A program made the translations under genes and the position numbers. Source: Adiantum capillus-veneris (Eukaryota > Streptophyta > Polypodiopsida > Polypodiales > Pteridaceae). Taken from it: 64,000 nt of DNA. Location: contig CM043968.1 of assembly GCA_014529385.2 (NCBI GenBank), positions 23,836,013-23,900,012 on the forward strand. Reading direction: 5' to 3'. Shown here piece by piece: positions 63,286 through 64,000 of this stretch (its first letter is position 1; the number at the start of each line of letters is the position of its first letter). The notes under the pieces are model-generated. The model ran no database searches. It had not been told where the DNA came from and saw only the letters and a list, made by a program, of their open reading frames with translations.

Positions 63286-63905
63286 ATGTTGTGCATGTGC
63301 ATCTCTACCGTTTTTGTGGGTATTTTTGACCCCTTTTCATGTATGGCTCACCCCATCACATCACACAGAGATCATCTGGAGTCAAACCTCATTCAATTGA
63401 TGAAAAATCTTTCCAAGATTTGGGCATGCAAAAATTCAAAGGACAACCTTTCCTCAACTTGCAATTTCTTAACTGCAATCAAATCTGCTAAAGAAGGGGA
63501 CACCTCTTGTCTTGCTGACTTCATTCTGCAAAAAATGTCTCATGCCCAAGAACTCGAGAGTGTAGGACCCAACATGTAACCTACTTACCTCTGGGTTGAT
63601 TTCGAGACTCTGCAATGGAACCCGGAGGTTCTTGGTAGAGGTGCGTATGGCAAAGTTTATGAAGTTGTATGGTTACAAGGTCGTTTTGCAGCCAAAGACT
63701 TCTTTTATGTGGAAAACACTAAAGTTTTTGGAAGGGAGGCAATCATAAAGGCCAAGCTAAAGCATCCTTATGTAATACCCCTTGTCTTCTACACAAAGAA
63801 ATCATCTAAACAAAAATCTAGTATTGTAATGGAGCTCATGCAACAAGAACTTTGGGTTTTGATGCTTGAAAGGATAGAGGTTGGAATGAGTCCACCCTTC
63901 TCCTA
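63286..63905 (+). pseudogene. Protein kinase N-lobe fragment (broken)
   Basis: One reading frame runs from 63286 with a single TAA at 63577-63579. The upstream part encodes HRDHLESNLIQLMKNLSKIW and other helical sequence. After the stop it reads VDFETLQWNPEVLGRGAYGK with VYEVVWLQGRFAAKDFF: this holds the glycine-rich loop GRGAYGKV and the AxK lysine (AAKDF). It continues to FGREAIIKAKLKHPYVIPLV and SSIVMELMQQELWVLM (hinge) and stops at 63903. The catalytic loop HRD and DFG are absent. It resembles the N-lobe of kinases expanded in non-seed plants. Likely a truncated pseudogene, unless it is spliced to an exon beyond the window. Confidence 0.7.
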
Positions 63906-63965
63906 GCGATAGCGTCAGTCTCCCTCCTATGCATCCTGGCACTAGCACCTATGCGTCTATGGGTC

Positions 63966-64000
<35 letters not shown>
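63966..64000. repeat. (CT)n microsatellite at the window edge
   Basis: At least 16 CT units, running off the end. Confidence 0.95.

Overview
The window is nuclear DNA from a land plant with a large, retrotransposon-filled genome. Plant-type Ty1/copia and Ty3/gypsy (chromovirus) elements, AAACCCTAA-type motifs, long (GA)n/(TG)n runs and very long introns all point that way. A kinase fragment at the right end resembles kinases that I associate with ferns and other non-seed plants, so a fern is my best guess; this is inference.

There is one convincing host gene, on the minus strand and read from about 43.45 kb down to 9.40 kb. It is a ten-exon O-fucosyltransferase-family (GT106-like) gene, and its spliced model is 2010 nt (669 codons plus stop). 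Exon 1 (43288-43452) gives an N-terminal membrane anchor and exon 2 lies at 41477-41561. A 28.5-kb intron follows, then eight compact exons between 12954 and 9402. All splice phases agree and all junctions are GT-AG.

The giant intron holds most of the repeats. A minus-strand copia relic (13.5-15.4 kb) comes first, then a plus-strand copia gag (18.5-20.2 kb) split by a solo LTR with a perfect target duplication. Next is a minus-strand chromovirus tail (20.3-25.4 kb) split by a small LTR element of the same family that carries only gag. Last is a nested cluster at 26.1-38.8 kb: a small non-autonomous gypsy element with a His/Asp-rich repeat ORF, a second element inserted in its 3' LTR, a solo LTR inside that element's gag, and a longer gypsy element whose reverse-transcriptase core is deleted.

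Upstream of the gene, 45631-59592 is one nested unit: a decayed minus-strand chromovirus with 1.5-kb LTRs whose 5' LTR contains a nearly complete Tnt1-like copia element (53232-58744). Both insertions landed in (TG)n runs. A truncated relative of this chromovirus lies at 2.5-5.2 kb on the plus strand. The left end (1-2.5 kb) is AT-rich with repeated palindromes. The right end (59.6-64 kb) is simple repeats plus a broken protein-kinase fragment.

All boundaries were read by eye. Gene family names come from motif recognition, not from database searches.
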